A DNA stretch of 64,000 bases from Haloarcula nitratireducens (GCF_019599505.1 NZ_RKLT01000002.1:372001-436000); one strand, 5' to 3'; positions 45,420 to 54,963 are shown, counted from the first letter of the stretch. The notes: generated from the letters alone by a model not told the origin. Program-made: numbers and translations.

Positions 45420-46724
45420 CTACCACGTCAGCCCTTCGTACGTGATGCCGTCGCGCCGCTCGATTATCCGCCGACCGTCCACCACGATAGGGTCGGCCAT
45501 CTCGTCGAACTCGGCGTCGAGCGCCGCGAACTCGTCCCAGTCGGTGACGACCACCGCGCCGGAGGCATCCTCTAACGCTTCTGCGGCCGACCCGGCGTAC
45601 TCGATATCGGGGTAGCGTTCGCGCATGTTCTCGGTCGCCACGGGGTCGTAGGCGACCACGCCGGCCCCGCGCTCCTGCAGGCCCTCGATGACCGGTACGG
45701 CCCGCGTGTTCCGGATGTCGTCCGTCCCTGGCTTGAACGCCAGGCCGAGGACGGCGACGCGTTTCCCGCCCACGTCGACGTGGTCGTCCAGCAGGGAGAG
45801 GAGGCGCTCGGGCTGAGCGTCGTTCAATTCGACGGCCGCCGAGAGCACCGCCGGGTCGTAGCCGCGTTCGCGAGCGGCAGATATAATTGCATCCGTGTCT
45901 TTTGGAAAGCAGCTCCCGCCCCAGCCGACCCCACTCCGGAGGAACCGCTCGCCGATGCGGTCGTCTAACCCGATGGCGTCGGCCACTTCGTAGGCGTCGA
46001 CGCCGAACTCCTTGCAGACGTTGCCGATGTCGTTGATGAGGCTGACCTTCGAGGCGAGGAAGGCGTTGTTGGCGTACTTTATCATCTCGGCCTCGGCGAT
46101 GCCGGTCTCGACGGTGGGCACCTCGCCGTCGGCGGCTTCCCGGAGCGGGGCGTAGAGGACGCGCAGCATCGCGAAGGCCCGCTCGTCGTCGGCCCCGAAG
46201 ACGAGTTTGTCGGGGTTCAGGAAGTCCGTAACGGCAGATCCCTCGCGCTGGAACTCGGGGTTCGAGGCGACCAGGAAATCCGTTCCGCGTTCGAGACCAG
46301 CGTCGGCGATGCGGGCGGCGAGTCGCTCCTCCGTCGTCGTCGGGACGACCGTCGATTTGGTGACGACGAGGTGGGGTTCCTCGCGGTCCCCACCCGCGGC
46401 CAGCGCCTCGCCGACGGAGGACGCGCCCGCCTCCATGTACTGCAGGTCGATGCTGCCGTCCTCGTTCGAGGGCGTCGGCAGGGCCAGCATCGTCAGCTCC
46501 GTCTCGCGGACGGCGGCGTAGTCGGTCGTCGCCCGGAGGCGGTCGCCACCGTGTTCGGCGACGAGTTCGTCCAGCCCGGGCTCGTGGATGGGCGACTCCC
46601 CGTCGTTGATGGCGGCGACGATACCCTCGTCGATGTCGATTGCCGTCACTTCGTGGCCCAAATCGGCGAGACAGGCCGCGACGGTAGTGCCGACGTAGCC
46701 GCTGCCGACGATGCTGACGTTCAT
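45420..46724 (-). CDS. aglM: UDP-glucose 6-dehydrogenase (AglM-like)
   Basis: 434 residues. NAD motif GSGYVGTT at 7-14; central and UDP-binding domains follow. Nucleophile Cys272 in [10 protein letters not shown]; Lys ([12 protein letters not shown]) and Asp in the dinucleotide-binding area are conserved. Makes UDP-glucuronic acid; in H. volcanii AglM supplies this for S-layer N-glycosylation. The gene name is by analogy. The start is the ATG at 46722-46724; upstream frame is non-coding. Confidence 0.85.
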   Translation of the reverse strand: MNVSIVGSGYVGTTVAACLADLGHEVTAIDIDEGIVAAINDGESPIHEPGLDELVAEHGGDRLRATTDYAAVRETELTMLALPTPSNEDGSIDLQYMEAGASSVGEALAAGGDREEPHLVVTKSTVVPTTTEERLAARIADAGLERGTDFLVASNPEFQREGSAVTDFLNPDKLVFGADDERAFAMLRVLYAPLREAADGEVPTVETGIAEAEMIKYANNAFLASKVSLINDIGNVCKEFGVDAYEVADAIGLDDRIGERFLRSGVGWGGSCFPKDTDAIISAARERGYDPAVLSAAVELNDAQPERLLSLLDDHVDVGGKRVAVLGLAFKPGTDDIRNTRAVPVIEGLQERGAGVVAYDPVATENMRERYPDIEYAGSAAEALEDASGAVVVTDWDEFAALDAEFDEMADPIVVDGRRIIERRDGITYEGLTW

Positions 46725-46938
46725 CGGCGATGGTTTGGCCACCACCCCCCTTGAGAATTCGGGTCCTTCGGGGCGGAACCTGCGGCGGGGCCGTCGATTC
46801 GGGTCGGCCGACCGCGTCCTCCCGCGGAGACCGTTCCGAGACAGTTGCGTCCGTTGCAGCCGTAACCGGCCTATAACAACGCCTCCGCCTGACTCAGCCC
46901 GAACCAGCCTGGCGATTCCGGTCGCCACGCAAGGGACA

Positions 46939-47727
46939 ATGAACACGGAACGAGTAGTGTCGGTCGGCATCGCCGTCGCCGTCGTCGTCGCCCTGACGTT
47001 CTCCGCGTCGACGCTGGGGTCGTCGATGGAGACCGACCCGTCCGACGCCATCGACGTAGAGTACGAAGCGCTTCCCCTCGGCGACAGCGGCGACGACGTG
47101 GAGGAGGCCGCACAGCGACTGCACGACCAGTACGACCAGCAGGCGAGTCAGTCGCAGTCACAGTCACAATCGCAGTCCTCGTCCTCGTCGTCCTCATCTA
47201 GCTCACAGAGCCAGCAGAGTTCGAGCGCGAGCGCACAGCCGGACCCCGCCTCACAGAGCGATCTCGTCGAACTGCTGGTGGCGCTATTGGTGCTCGCCCT
47301 GCTCGTAGGCGTCGCCTACTACTATCGAGAGCGTCTGCGGGCGCTGTTCGGACGGCTCGTCGACGAGTCAGACGACGAGGCGGGAGGCGAGCGGGCAATC
47401 CCCGTCCCGGAGAACGACGTCCAGCGGGCGTGGGTCGAGCTGGTGACGCGAGCGGGAGTGAGGCGACCGCGAATGCGGACGCCGCGAGACTGCGCCCGCG
47501 CCGCCGTCGAGACCGGGTTCGACGCCGACGCGGTACATCGACTGCGCCGGGCCTTCGAGGACGTCCAGTACGGCGGCGCACCGCCGACCGAGGAGCGAGA
47601 GCGCAACGCCCGCGAGACGCTCCGAACGCTGGCCGGCGGACGGCTGGAGAGCGACGGCGGCCGGTCGACGGGTGACGACCGGCGACCGGAGCGCGACGGC
47701 GAACGGGGGGAGGGCGACGGCAGATGA
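46939..47727 (+). CDS. DUF4129-domain membrane protein
   Basis: 262 residues. N-terminal signal or TM helix, then an acidic extracellular part and a Ser/Gln-rich low-complexity run of about 30 residues (SQSQSQ repeats then a run of ten Ser). A TM helix ([18 protein letters not shown]) is followed by a C-terminal cytosolic DUF4129-like domain with [23 protein letters not shown]4129 proteins accompany MoxR and DUF58 proteins. The stop overlaps the next start (ATGA). Confidence 0.83.
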   Translation: MNTERVVSVGIAVAVVVALTFSASTLGSSMETDPSDAIDVEYEALPLGDSGDDVEEAAQRLHDQYDQQASQSQSQSQSQSSSSSSSSSSQSQQSSSASAQPDPASQSDLVELLVALLVLALLVGVAYYYRERLRALFGRLVDESDDEAGGERAIPVPENDVQRAWVELVTRAGVRRPRMRTPRDCARAAVETGFDADAVHRLRRAFEDVQYGGAPPTEERERNARETLRTLAGGRLESDGGRSTGDDRRPERDGERGEGDGR

Positions 47728-48395
47728 GCGAGACGTCCAGCGTGCGCCGGCTCGGCTGGGGGCTGCTGGTGGCGCTCGGCACCGTCGCGCTGGGGCTCGC
47801 GGTCGTTCCGGGCGCGGCGTCGTCGCTCCCCGTCGAGGCGCTGGTCGAGGCGCTGGGGAACGACTACTTCCTGCTCGGCCTCTTCGGCGGCGTCGCGCTG
47901 GCGGTCCTGGCGTGGATGGTCGGCCGGCGCGCGACCGGCAGTGTCACGCAGGCGGACCCGCCGGACCCGGAGACGATACTCGACGCGCCCCGACCCGGTG
48001 AGGGGTTCGACGCTCTTCTCGGGACGACTATCCCGCGTCACCGCGACAGCGGCGAGACCGCCGACGCCCTCCGCGAACGGTTGCGGACCGCGGCCGTCCG
48101 CGCGGAGATGCGAGACGGGCGCTCGCGTGAGCGAGCCGAAGAACGCGTCGCCGACGGCCGCTGGACGGACGATCCCGTAGCCGGTCAGTTTCTCAGCGAC
48201 GACCCGTCCTCGCCCGCGCTGGGCGAGCGAGCGAGGCTGTGGCTGCTCGGCGACTCGTGGGTCCAACACGGCGCGCGAGCGACGGCGCGGGAACTCACCC
48301 GGCAGACCGAGACGGAGCGCCCCGGAGAGGGCGAGCGCCGCCCGACCCGGGCCGAGCCGAGCGGTGGCGAAGCCAACGGCGGTGAAATGCGATGA
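47724..48395 (+). CDS. Membrane protein of MoxR/DUF58 operon, unknown
   Basis: 223 residues. Two N-terminal helices (about 9-28 and 47-66) followed by a long hydrophilic cytosolic region with a helical charged segment (TADALRERLRTAAVRAEMR). No known catalytic motif. Coupled to neighbours by four-base overlaps on both sides. Confidence 0.78.
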   Translation: MSETSSVRRLGWGLLVALGTVALGLAVVPGAASSLPVEALVEALGNDYFLLGLFGGVALAVLAWMVGRRATGSVTQADPPDPETILDAPRPGEGFDALLGTTIPRHRDSGETADALRERLRTAAVRAEMRDGRSRERAEERVADGRWTDDPVAGQFLSDDPSSPALGERARLWLLGDSWVQHGARATARELTRQTETERPGEGERRPTRAEPSGGEANGGEMR

Positions 48396-49663
48396 CGGCG
48401 ACCAGAGCGACCGGCCGTTGGCGCGGCATCGTGGCCGTCGCGCTGTTCGCCGTCGCCGTCGGCATCCTCACGGACCGCCCGCCAGTGATGCTCGCGGGCG
48501 TCGTCGGCGCGGGCTTCGCGCTGTATCCGCGCCTGACCGGCCCGCCGAGCGCCGAGTTCGAACTCGACCGGCGGGTCGACGACCACCACCCGGACCGCGG
48601 CGACCCGGTCACGGTGACCGCGCGGCTGACCAACGTCGGCGACAGCACGCTCACCGACGTCCGGATAATCGACGGCGTGCCGCCGATGCTCACCGTCGCG
48701 TCGGGCAGCCCCCGCCACGGCGCGGTGCTTCGCCCCGGCGAGAGCACCGAGTTCAGCTACGAGGTCGGGGCCGACCACGGCCGCCACCAGTTCGACCCGG
48801 CCACCGTCGTCGTCCGCGACCCGACGGGCGCACACGAGGTGGAGACGACGGTGGCCGCCGGGACGGAGATCGACTGCGCCGAGGCCGTCCCCTCGGTCCC
48901 GCTCCGCCAGCAGACCAACGGCCACGCGGGCCGGCTGGTGACCGACGACGGCGGAAGCGGCATCGAGTTCCACACCGTCCGGGAGTACCGCCCCGGCGAC
49001 CCGATGGGCCGCATCGACTCGAAGCGGTGGGCGCGCACCGGGGAACTCACCACCATCGACTTCCGCGAGGAGCGCCGGGCCTCGATACTGCTCCTGCTCG
49101 ACGCCCGCGAACCGGCCTACCGCTCGCGGAGCGACGACGAACCGAACGCCGTCGCCCACGGCCTGGCCGGCGTCGAACAGCTGCTCTCGGCGCTCGCCGA
49201 CACCCGTGACTTCGTCGGCCTGGCGGCGTTCGGCCGGGAGTTCTGCTTCCGCGCTCCCGGCGTCGGTCCGGACCACCAGAGCCGCCTCCGACAGTTGCTC
49301 CAGACCCACCCGACGCTGTCGGCCCGACCGCCGACCGCCGACGAGGACGGGGACATCCAGCGACAGACAGAGCAACTGCGCAAGCGCCTCGGTCGGGACA
49401 CGCAGATCGTCGTGTTCTCGCCGCTCGCCGACGAGGCGATCGTCGAAGCGGTGCGCACGCTCGAGGCCGACGGTCACGCGACGACGGTTGTCAGCCCCGA
49501 CGTGACGGCCGACGGCACGCTCGGGCGGGAACTCGCGCGGATCGAGCGGACGAACCGCCTCCACTCGCTTCGAGGGGCCGGGGTCCCGGTCGTCGACTGG
49601 GGACCGACGGCGTCGCTGGGTGCGGTCCTGCTCGACGAGCAGCGACGGGGGTGGTCGGCGTGA
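48392..49663 (+). CDS. DUF58-domain protein
   Basis: 423 residues. Two N-terminal helices, a beta-rich segment with GLNSGDSTLTDV-type repeats, then the DUF58 core with YRPGDPMGRIDSKRWART and a vWA-like part (ASILLLLDAR). DUF58 proteins are typical partners of MoxR ATPases, thought to help assembly or metal insertion of partner proteins. Overlaps both neighbours by four bases. Confidence 0.88.
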   Translation: MTATRATGRWRGIVAVALFAVAVGILTDRPPVMLAGVVGAGFALYPRLTGPPSAEFELDRRVDDHHPDRGDPVTVTARLTNVGDSTLTDVRIIDGVPPMLTVASGSPRHGAVLRPGESTEFSYEVGADHGRHQFDPATVVVRDPTGAHEVETTVAAGTEIDCAEAVPSVPLRQQTNGHAGRLVTDDGGSGIEFHTVREYRPGDPMGRIDSKRWARTGELTTIDFREERRASILLLLDAREPAYRSRSDDEPNAVAHGLAGVEQLLSALADTRDFVGLAAFGREFCFRAPGVGPDHQSRLRQLLQTHPTLSARPPTADEDGDIQRQTEQLRKRLGRDTQIVVFSPLADEAIVEAVRTLEADGHATTVVSPDVTADGTLGRELARIERTNRLHSLRGAGVPVVDWGPTASLGAVLLDEQRRGWSA

Positions 49664-50355
49664 GCGAACCGGTCGCCCACCGGCCGACGCCGATCGCCAG
49701 CGGGCTGGCGGTCCTGCTGGCGGCCGGGGCGACAGCGATCCTCGTCCGCTCGGCCGCACAGCATCGCGCGGTCGCGCTCACGCTCCTCGGCGTGGCGATC
49801 CTCCTCGTCAGCGGTCGCTACCCCGATGGGACACCGTGGGACCGACCCGCCCGGTATCTCGGGACGGCCGTCGGCGCGCTCGTCGTCCTCGCCGCGCTCG
49901 CGCTGGCGCTCACCTCGCCCTCGACGTCCGGCGCGCGCCTGGAACTGTTCCCGGCGCTGGTCGGCGTCGTCCTCGTCGGGCTGGGCGTGCGTCCGGTCAG
50001 CCGGCGCTTCGCCCGACGGTTCCTCTCGGCCGGACTCGCCGCGCTCGTCGTCGCCGTCGCTCTGAGCGGCATCTTCGAGCGGGCGGGGCCGCTCGCGCTG
50101 CTCGCGGCCGTCGCGGCCGCCATCGTCGCGTGGGACGTCGGGGAACACGGCATCAGCCTCGGCGAGCAGCTGCGGACCGACGCCGACACGCGCTCGGTCG
50201 AACTGGTCCACGCCGGCGTCTCGACGGCCTACGGCGTCGCCCTGGTCGTCGCGACGCTCCTGCTCTTCGAGAACGGCGCGACGGGACTGCCACTGGCGAC
50301 GCTGGTGGCGCTGCTGGTCGGCGCGATCGCGCTGATGGCCGCGCTGTACCGCTAA
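49660..50355 (+). CDS. Polytopic membrane protein of MoxR/DUF58 operon
   Basis: 231 residues, about seven hydrophobic segments, GTG start overlapping the DUF58 stop (GTGA); an in-frame GTG three codons upstream is less likely. No motif I recognise. Last gene of the operon. Confidence 0.75.
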   Translation: MSEPVAHRPTPIASGLAVLLAAGATAILVRSAAQHRAVALTLLGVAILLVSGRYPDGTPWDRPARYLGTAVGALVVLAALALALTSPSTSGARLELFPALVGVVLVGLGVRPVSRRFARRFLSAGLAALVVAVALSGIFERAGPLALLAAVAAAIVAWDVGEHGISLGEQLRTDADTRSVELVHAGVSTAYGVALVVATLLLFENGATGLPLATLVALLVGAIALMAALYR

Positions 50356-50377
50356 GCCACGAAGGTACGGTCCGTCA

Positions 50378-50408
50378 CCCGTTCGGTCTCCAACCTTGAC
50401 CGAACGGG
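50378..50408 (+). terminator. 11-bp perfect hairpin after the operon
   Basis: CCCGTTCGGTC/GACCGAACGGG with a 9-base loop, 22 bases after the last stop. No T-run follows, so it may protect or process the 3' end rather than terminate. Confidence 0.5.
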
Positions 50409-50842
50409 CCGCTAGTCGGTCTCTGTATGTCGAGATTCGCGGCTAGTAGTTCGCCCGCCGGAGCGGCGTCACGGACGACTCCCATAGCGGTCGAAAACCA
50501 GCCGTTCAGCTGTAGACAAAGAGTTAGTGACGCGCGCGGTATCCAAACGGTCTCGAATATGACTGTTTCCAAGGTTAGGGAGACCGCTATACTGTGCCAT
50601 CCTTGGACGACTACTGAGTGGTTCCTATCTGCTAGCGGTTCGTTTTACGACCTGCACCCGATTAGCCGCGTGACGGCAGAACTCCCAGAGACGGGCCGAG
50701 TCACGGGGATAGACATCGGCCGGCGCGATCCCCGCCTGGCGTCAACTCGGCCGGCGGCAACAGCCTAGCCGCGTTTTCGGGGTTCTGTACTCCTATAAGC
50801 GGAGGACCATCCCAAGGTTGGGCGAAACGAGCGGGACGCTCG
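50409..50842. other. Noncoding interval with interleaved inverted repeats
   Basis: About 430 bases with no convincing gene. Stem pair CGGTCTC (50548-50554)/GAGACCG (50580-50586) and stem pair TCCAAGG (50568-50574)/CCTTGGA (50601-50607) are interleaved, as in an H-type pseudoknot. A TATA-like CCTATAAGC lies near 50790. Possible small RNA; unproven. Confidence 0.4.
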
Positions 50843-51817
50843 CTATCGCTCGTCCGCGTAGCCGACCGTCGGCACCGGCACCGAGTCGAGCAGGTCGTCG
50901 ACGACGGCGCGCTTGTCCACGTCGTCGACGCGGGCGTCCGGCGTCAGGACGAGGCGGTGAGCCAGCACGTCGGGCGCGATGCGCGCGACGTGGTCCGGCG
51001 TGACGTAGCTCCGCCCGCGGACGACCGCGAGCGCTCTGGCGACCTCGAACAGCCGTTGCGTCGCCCGCGGAGAGACGCCGGTGGCGACGCGGTTGTCCTC
51101 TCGGCTCGCGCGCGCGAGACTGACGACGTACCCGCGCACCTCGTCCTCGACGTGGACGGATTCGGGCGCTCGCCGGAGCGCCGCGGGGTCGATGGCGGCG
51201 CTGGTTCCGACCGTGGGCGTCCGGTCGGTTCGAGCGGCCCGCCGGTCGATGAGTTCGCGCTCGCCGGCCTCGTCGGGGTAGCCCAGGCTCGTCTTCACGA
51301 CGAAGCGGTCGACCTGTGCCTCGGGCAGCGGGAACGTGCCGTCCTGTTCGATCGGGTTCTGCGTCGCGATGACGAAGAAGGGGTCCGGCAGCGCGTGGGT
51401 CTCCCCGTCGATGGTGACCTGCCCTTCACCCATCGCTTCGAGCAGCGCGGCCTGCGTCTTCGGCGACGCGCGGTTGATCTCGTCGGCCAGCACGACGTTG
51501 CCGAAGATTGGGCCCTCGCGGAAGTCGAAGGCCTGCGTCTGCTCGTTGAAGACGTACGTGCCGGTGATGTCCGCCGGCAGGAGGTCCGGCGTAAACTGGA
51601 TGCGCGAGAACGAGAGGCCCAACGCGGCCGCGAGCGAGCGCGCGGTGAGCGTCTTGCCCGTCCCCGGGACGTCTTCGAGCAGGACGTGTCCTCTGGAGAG
51701 AAATCCCGAGAGGACCGTCTCGAGCGTCGATTCGTCGGCGATGACCGCCCTCGATACCGCATCGAGGACGGTGTTGCAGTGCTCGGCCGCCCCTTGGACG
51801 TCTGTCTCAGTACCCAT
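50843..51817 (-). CDS. MoxR-family AAA+ ATPase
   Basis: 324 residues. Walker A GTGKT in EDVPGTGKTLTARS, Walker B VLADEINRASPKTQ, sensor 1 ATQNPIEQ, Arg finger region and C-terminal lid (SPRATQRLFEVARALA, then VTPDHV). MoxR ATPases act with DUF58/vWA proteins to activate metal enzymes or transport systems; here it faces the DUF4129/DUF58 operon in convergent orientation. Confidence 0.93.
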   Translation of the reverse strand: MGTETDVQGAAEHCNTVLDAVSRAVIADESTLETVLSGFLSRGHVLLEDVPGTGKTLTARSLAAALGLSFSRIQFTPDLLPADITGTYVFNEQTQAFDFREGPIFGNVVLADEINRASPKTQAALLEAMGEGQVTIDGETHALPDPFFVIATQNPIEQDGTFPLPEAQVDRFVVKTSLGYPDEAGERELIDRRAARTDRTPTVGTSAAIDPAALRRAPESVHVEDEVRGYVVSLARASREDNRVATGVSPRATQRLFEVARALAVVRGRSYVTPDHVARIAPDVLAHRLVLTPDARVDDVDKRAVVDDLLDSVPVPTVGYADER

Positions 51818-52166
51818 TGGGCGGGGACTCTCGGAACGCGGGCTTTGTTATCGCCGACCTACTCCGTTCGACGCCCGGTGTAGCCGCCGTTTGCTGTCAG
51901 ACTCGCGGGACGTCTGTCCGGGCCGTGGCCCGCGCGGTCGGGTCGAGAAGCGGCCGGTCCGACCGACTGACCCGCCGAAATCGGCACCTGCCGAGCGGTG
52001 AGTCGAGGTCCGAATCGCTGAACCGGAATCTACCATTTTCGGCGTTTTCAGACGCTGGAAAAGGATTATGAAACGTCCTAAAACGACGACCATACGGTGA
52101 ATTCATGCCAATGATATCTCCGTTATATGGGGATAGGGGTCGTGGCTCCGAGTAGAGAACCCAGTC
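51818..52166. other. 349 bases between moxR and next gene
   Basis: Holds the divergent promoters. TTATATGG near 52122-52129 lies about 40 bases before the ATG at 52167. On the minus strand an AACAAAG element lies upstream of moxR. No gene supported. Confidence 0.5.
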
Positions 52167-52421
52167 ATGTCCACCGCAGAATCGTCCCTTCCGCGCCCGT
52201 CCGCCCTCGCAACCGCCCGCTCCCTGCTCTCCACGCTCCGTCAGTCGCTCGTCGCCGCGATCCGGGGGGTCGCCTTCTGGGCGACCATCCCGCTGCCGCT
52301 CGTCATCGCGGGGACGCTGGTGACCGGCACCGCCGCCTCGGCCCCGCTACTGGTCGTGGGTCTCCTCCTCTTGAACGTCGTCTGTGCCGTCGTCGGCCAG
52401 CGGCACTCGACCGGCAACTGA
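52167..52421 (+). CDS. Small membrane protein, unknown
   Basis: 84 residues; a mostly hydrophobic body with two helices (AFWATIPLPLVIAGTLVTG and LLVVGLLLLNVVCAVVG). Ser/Ala-rich N-terminus. ATG at 52167. No family named. Confidence 0.6.
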   Translation: MSTAESSLPRPSALATARSLLSTLRQSLVAAIRGVAFWATIPLPLVIAGTLVTGTAASAPLLVVGLLLLNVVCAVVGQRHSTGN

Positions 52422-52563
52422 GCGCGCTTTCGCCCTCTCCCGTCCCCGACCCATCGTCTGACGCTCGTCTGACGGCCGTCGTCCGATCCCCGCTTCGTCC
52501 GCCGGTTTTCACTTTCACGCCGCATGGCTGGTGTATATACCCTTCCCGTTCTTGGACAGAGAT

Positions 52564-52704
52564 ATGTTCGACCAGTTGCGGCGCTCGGTCACCGAGCGGA
52601 CGGAGTCCCTACACGAGTGTCGACAGTGTGGCACCGACGTGGAGGAGGCCGACGGTCGCTGTCCGGCGTGCGGATCGACGGAGATCGCCCACTACGAGTT
52701 CTGA
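52564..52704 (+). CDS. 46-residue zinc-ribbon protein
   Basis: Four-Cys ribbon CRQCG and CPACG separated by 10 residues, typical of small haloarchaeal zinc finger proteins. TATA box TGTATATAC (52532-52540) is 24-30 bases before the ATG at 52564, consistent with a leaderless mRNA. Partners unknown. Confidence 0.75.
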   Translation: MFDQLRRSVTERTESLHECRQCGTDVEEADGRCPACGSTEIAHYEF

Positions 52705-52727
52705 GCGGGCACGCGACGTCGGGACCG

Positions 52728-53918
52728 TCAGCGAGTGCCGTAGCGCTCTCGAAAGAGACCCAGCAGCAGGTACGCGTACAGGCCCGCGCCGGCGAGCGCT
52801 GCCAGTCGACCGACCGCGGCGAGCGGCGCGATCCCGGCCAGTAACGCGGCGGCCTCGACGCCGAGGCCGGTGGCCAGACAGCCGAGCGAGGCGAGCGCCG
52901 TCCGGTCGCCGGCACCGGGGAACGTCCCGACGGCGGGCGGGTAGAACTGGTAGGCCACGCCGACGATAGTCAGCCCGAGGAACCCCAGGAGGTTCAGCCG
53001 ATAGTGCGCGAGCGGCCCGCCGGGGACCGCGCCGACGAAGGCGAAGTGCAGGCCGAGCGCGACGCCGGCGACGCCCGCGAGGACGCCGAGCAGCGGGCCG
53101 TAGAACCCGACGCGACGTCGGGGAGAGCGCCGGAAGAGGGCGACGAAGACGAGCGCGAACCCGAGGACGGCGACGCTCTCGGCGACGGCACCGGCGCGGA
53201 ACCAGACGCCGCCCCAGAGGGCGCCGGCGACGAGGGCGGGACCGACCGCGCCCGCGGGGAGGACGACGGCGACGAGGGGTGCGGGCGGCGACGCGACGAG
53301 GAAGCGTGGCAGGAGGCGGAACCCGACCGCGAAGACCAGCAGCGCGCCGACTCCCGCCGCGAGGAGGTGGGTGGCACCGGCCGCACCGCGGCCGGCCAGC
53401 GTCGGGAATCCGGCGGTAACGGCCACGGTCTCGTACGCGCCGGCGAGGAGGTACGCGAAGACCACCGGGACGAACGCGTTGGCGAGGCGGTCGATCCGCC
53501 GCCGCTCGGCGTTCGCCTCGCCCGTCCCCGTCTCGGCCCCCGAGAGGTTGTCGCGGACCGTCCAGCCCAGCGCCGCGACGAACCCGACCGCCCCGAGCGC
53601 CCAGCAGACCGCGCCGGCGACGGCGGCCGCGCGGGGGAGCGGTGCCGTCGGCGCGACCGCCAGTCCGACGGCCCCGAGCGTCAGGAGCGGGAGGGTGGCG
53701 GCGGGAGCGCGAGGAAGGGCGAGCGAGCGGTCGAAGTACGCCGGGACGAGCGCGTACCCCTTCCCGACGACGGTGTGGAGGACGAACCCGTAGAGACCGA
53801 GCGTGACGGCGGTCCGATGCGGCGCTCCGAACAGCGCCGCCAGCTGCCACGCGACGAGGAAGAGCGCGCCGACGGCGACGTGACGGCGTGCCCATCTGGA
53901 GACGCGTTCGGCCGTCAT
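52728..53918 (-). CDS. Polytopic membrane protein with His motifs (NnrS/heme-copper-like pattern)
   Basis: 396 residues, 12 or so hydrophobic segments. His-containing motifs lie at helix ends: GAPHRTAV, VLHTVVGKGY, THLLAAGVGALL and GPLAHYRLNLLGF. The arrangement resembles NnrS and heme-copper-like membrane proteins, but I cannot assign function. The start is the ATG at 53916-53918. Divergent from the folate gene. Confidence 0.72.
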   Translation of the reverse strand: MTAERVSRWARRHVAVGALFLVAWQLAALFGAPHRTAVTLGLYGFVLHTVVGKGYALVPAYFDRSLALPRAPAATLPLLTLGAVGLAVAPTAPLPRAAAVAGAVCWALGAVGFVAALGWTVRDNLSGAETGTGEANAERRRIDRLANAFVPVVFAYLLAGAYETVAVTAGFPTLAGRGAAGATHLLAAGVGALLVFAVGFRLLPRFLVASPPAPLVAVVLPAGAVGPALVAGALWGGVWFRAGAVAESVAVLGFALVFVALFRRSPRRRVGFYGPLLGVLAGVAGVALGLHFAFVGAVPGGPLAHYRLNLLGFLGLTIVGVAYQFYPPAVGTFPGAGDRTALASLGCLATGLGVEAAALLAGIAPLAAVGRLAALAGAGLYAYLLLGLFRERYGTR

Positions 53919-53979
53919 GGCTCTCGTCTGGGACGCGACCGGACTAAACGCTTTTTGCGAACGTGGGCGACCGGCCCGC

Positions 53980-54723
53980 ATGGACAAGCAGGCGATACGA
54001 GCGGCGGTGTGGGACGCCCTCGAAGCGGAGGGGGTCGCGCGCTTCCCGTTCCCGCCCCACGACCGGATTCCGAACTTCGAGGGGGCCGAGCGGGCGGCCG
54101 ACCGACTGGCCGAGACGGCCGTCTGGGACGCCGCCGAGACGGTGAAGGCCAACCCCGACGCGCCACAGCTCCCGGTCCGTCGGGCGGCGCTGCGGGCGGG
54201 CAAGACCGTCTACATGGCCGTTCCGCGGCTTCGAGACGAGAAGTGCTTCTACGAGCTCGACCCCGCCGAGGTGGACGACGTCGAGGCCGCGCCCGCCGTC
54301 TCGAACGTCGCCGACCACGCCGAACAGGTCGGTCCGGAGGCCGTCGAGAGCGTCGACCTCGTGGTTTCGGGGTCCGTCGCCGTCACCGAGGAGGGCGCGC
54401 GCATCGGGAAGGGCGAGGGGTTCAGCGATCTCGAGTACGCGGTACTCGCCGAACTCGACCTCGTCGACGAGTCCACGACCGTCGTCACGACGGTCCACGA
54501 ACTGCAGGTCGTCGGCGGCCCCGATGGCGTCGTCGAGAGCAACGTCCCCGTCGACGCCCACGACGTACCGATGGACTACGTCGTGACGCCCGAGCGAACC
54601 GTCGAGACGGAGACTCCTTACGGCCGACCCGACGGCGTGGACTGGGGGGCGCTCTCTGCCGAGCGGATCGCGGAGATGCCCGTGCTGGCCGCTCGTTCGC
54701 CCGATAGCGAGCGCGGCGAGTGA
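53980..54723 (+). CDS. 5-formyltetrahydrofolate cyclo-ligase
   Basis: 247 residues of the MTHFS family, converting 5-formyl-THF to methenyl-THF with ATP. Conserved segments: RFPFPPHDRIPNF, KTVYMAVPRL, IGKGEGFSDLEYA and HELQVV. It supplies one-carbon units for purine synthesis. The start is the ATG at 53980 (an in-frame upstream ATG at 53917 overlaps the promoter). Confidence 0.9.
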   Translation: MDKQAIRAAVWDALEAEGVARFPFPPHDRIPNFEGAERAADRLAETAVWDAAETVKANPDAPQLPVRRAALRAGKTVYMAVPRLRDEKCFYELDPAEVDDVEAAPAVSNVADHAEQVGPEAVESVDLVVSGSVAVTEEGARIGKGEGFSDLEYAVLAELDLVDESTTVVTTVHELQVVGGPDGVVESNVPVDAHDVPMDYVVTPERTVETETPYGRPDGVDWGALSAERIAEMPVLAARSPDSERGE

Positions 54724-54768
54724 TGACCGACGGCGTCCGTCGGCATCCCGAACCCATGCTCATATACG

Positions 54769-54789
54769 TGTAGTTCAAATTACACTACA
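54769..54789. promoter_or_regulatory. Operator-like inverted repeat at a zinc-ribbon gene start
   Basis: TGTAGT/ACTACA arms with a 9-base spacer, lying between the TATA-like CATATACG (54761-54768) and the ATG at 54789. Confidence 0.45.
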
Positions 54790-54962
54790 TGGCACACCAG
54801 CCCGAACGCCCACAGGAATACGTCTGCGAGGGATGTCATACCATCGTCGCCGGAACCGCCCGTGGCGACCCGCCCGACCACGATTACGCGCAGCCCGACG
54901 AGTGTGCGGCCTGCGGGGGCACCGAGTTCGTCGAGCTACAGAACTACCCCTCGATGGAGTGA
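54789..54962 (+). CDS. 57-residue zinc-ribbon protein
   Basis: CEGC and CAAC cysteine pairs separated by about 23 residues form a zinc ribbon with an acidic spacer. The TATA-like box about 25 bases upstream supports a leaderless start. Function unknown; small zinc-finger proteins in haloarchaea are mostly uncharacterised. It abuts the flavoprotein gene stop. Confidence 0.75.
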   Translation: MAHQPERPQEYVCEGCHTIVAGTARGDPPDHDYAQPDECAACGGTEFVELQNYPSME

Positions 54963-54963
54963 G

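Noticed and set aside
47154..47230. Ser/Gln codon run as a tandem DNA repeat
   Set aside because: It is in frame within a real gene and encodes a low-complexity linker.
50427..50768. 113-codon plus-strand frame
   Set aside because: Residue composition unlike haloarchaeal proteins, and the stretch contains interleaved stems instead.
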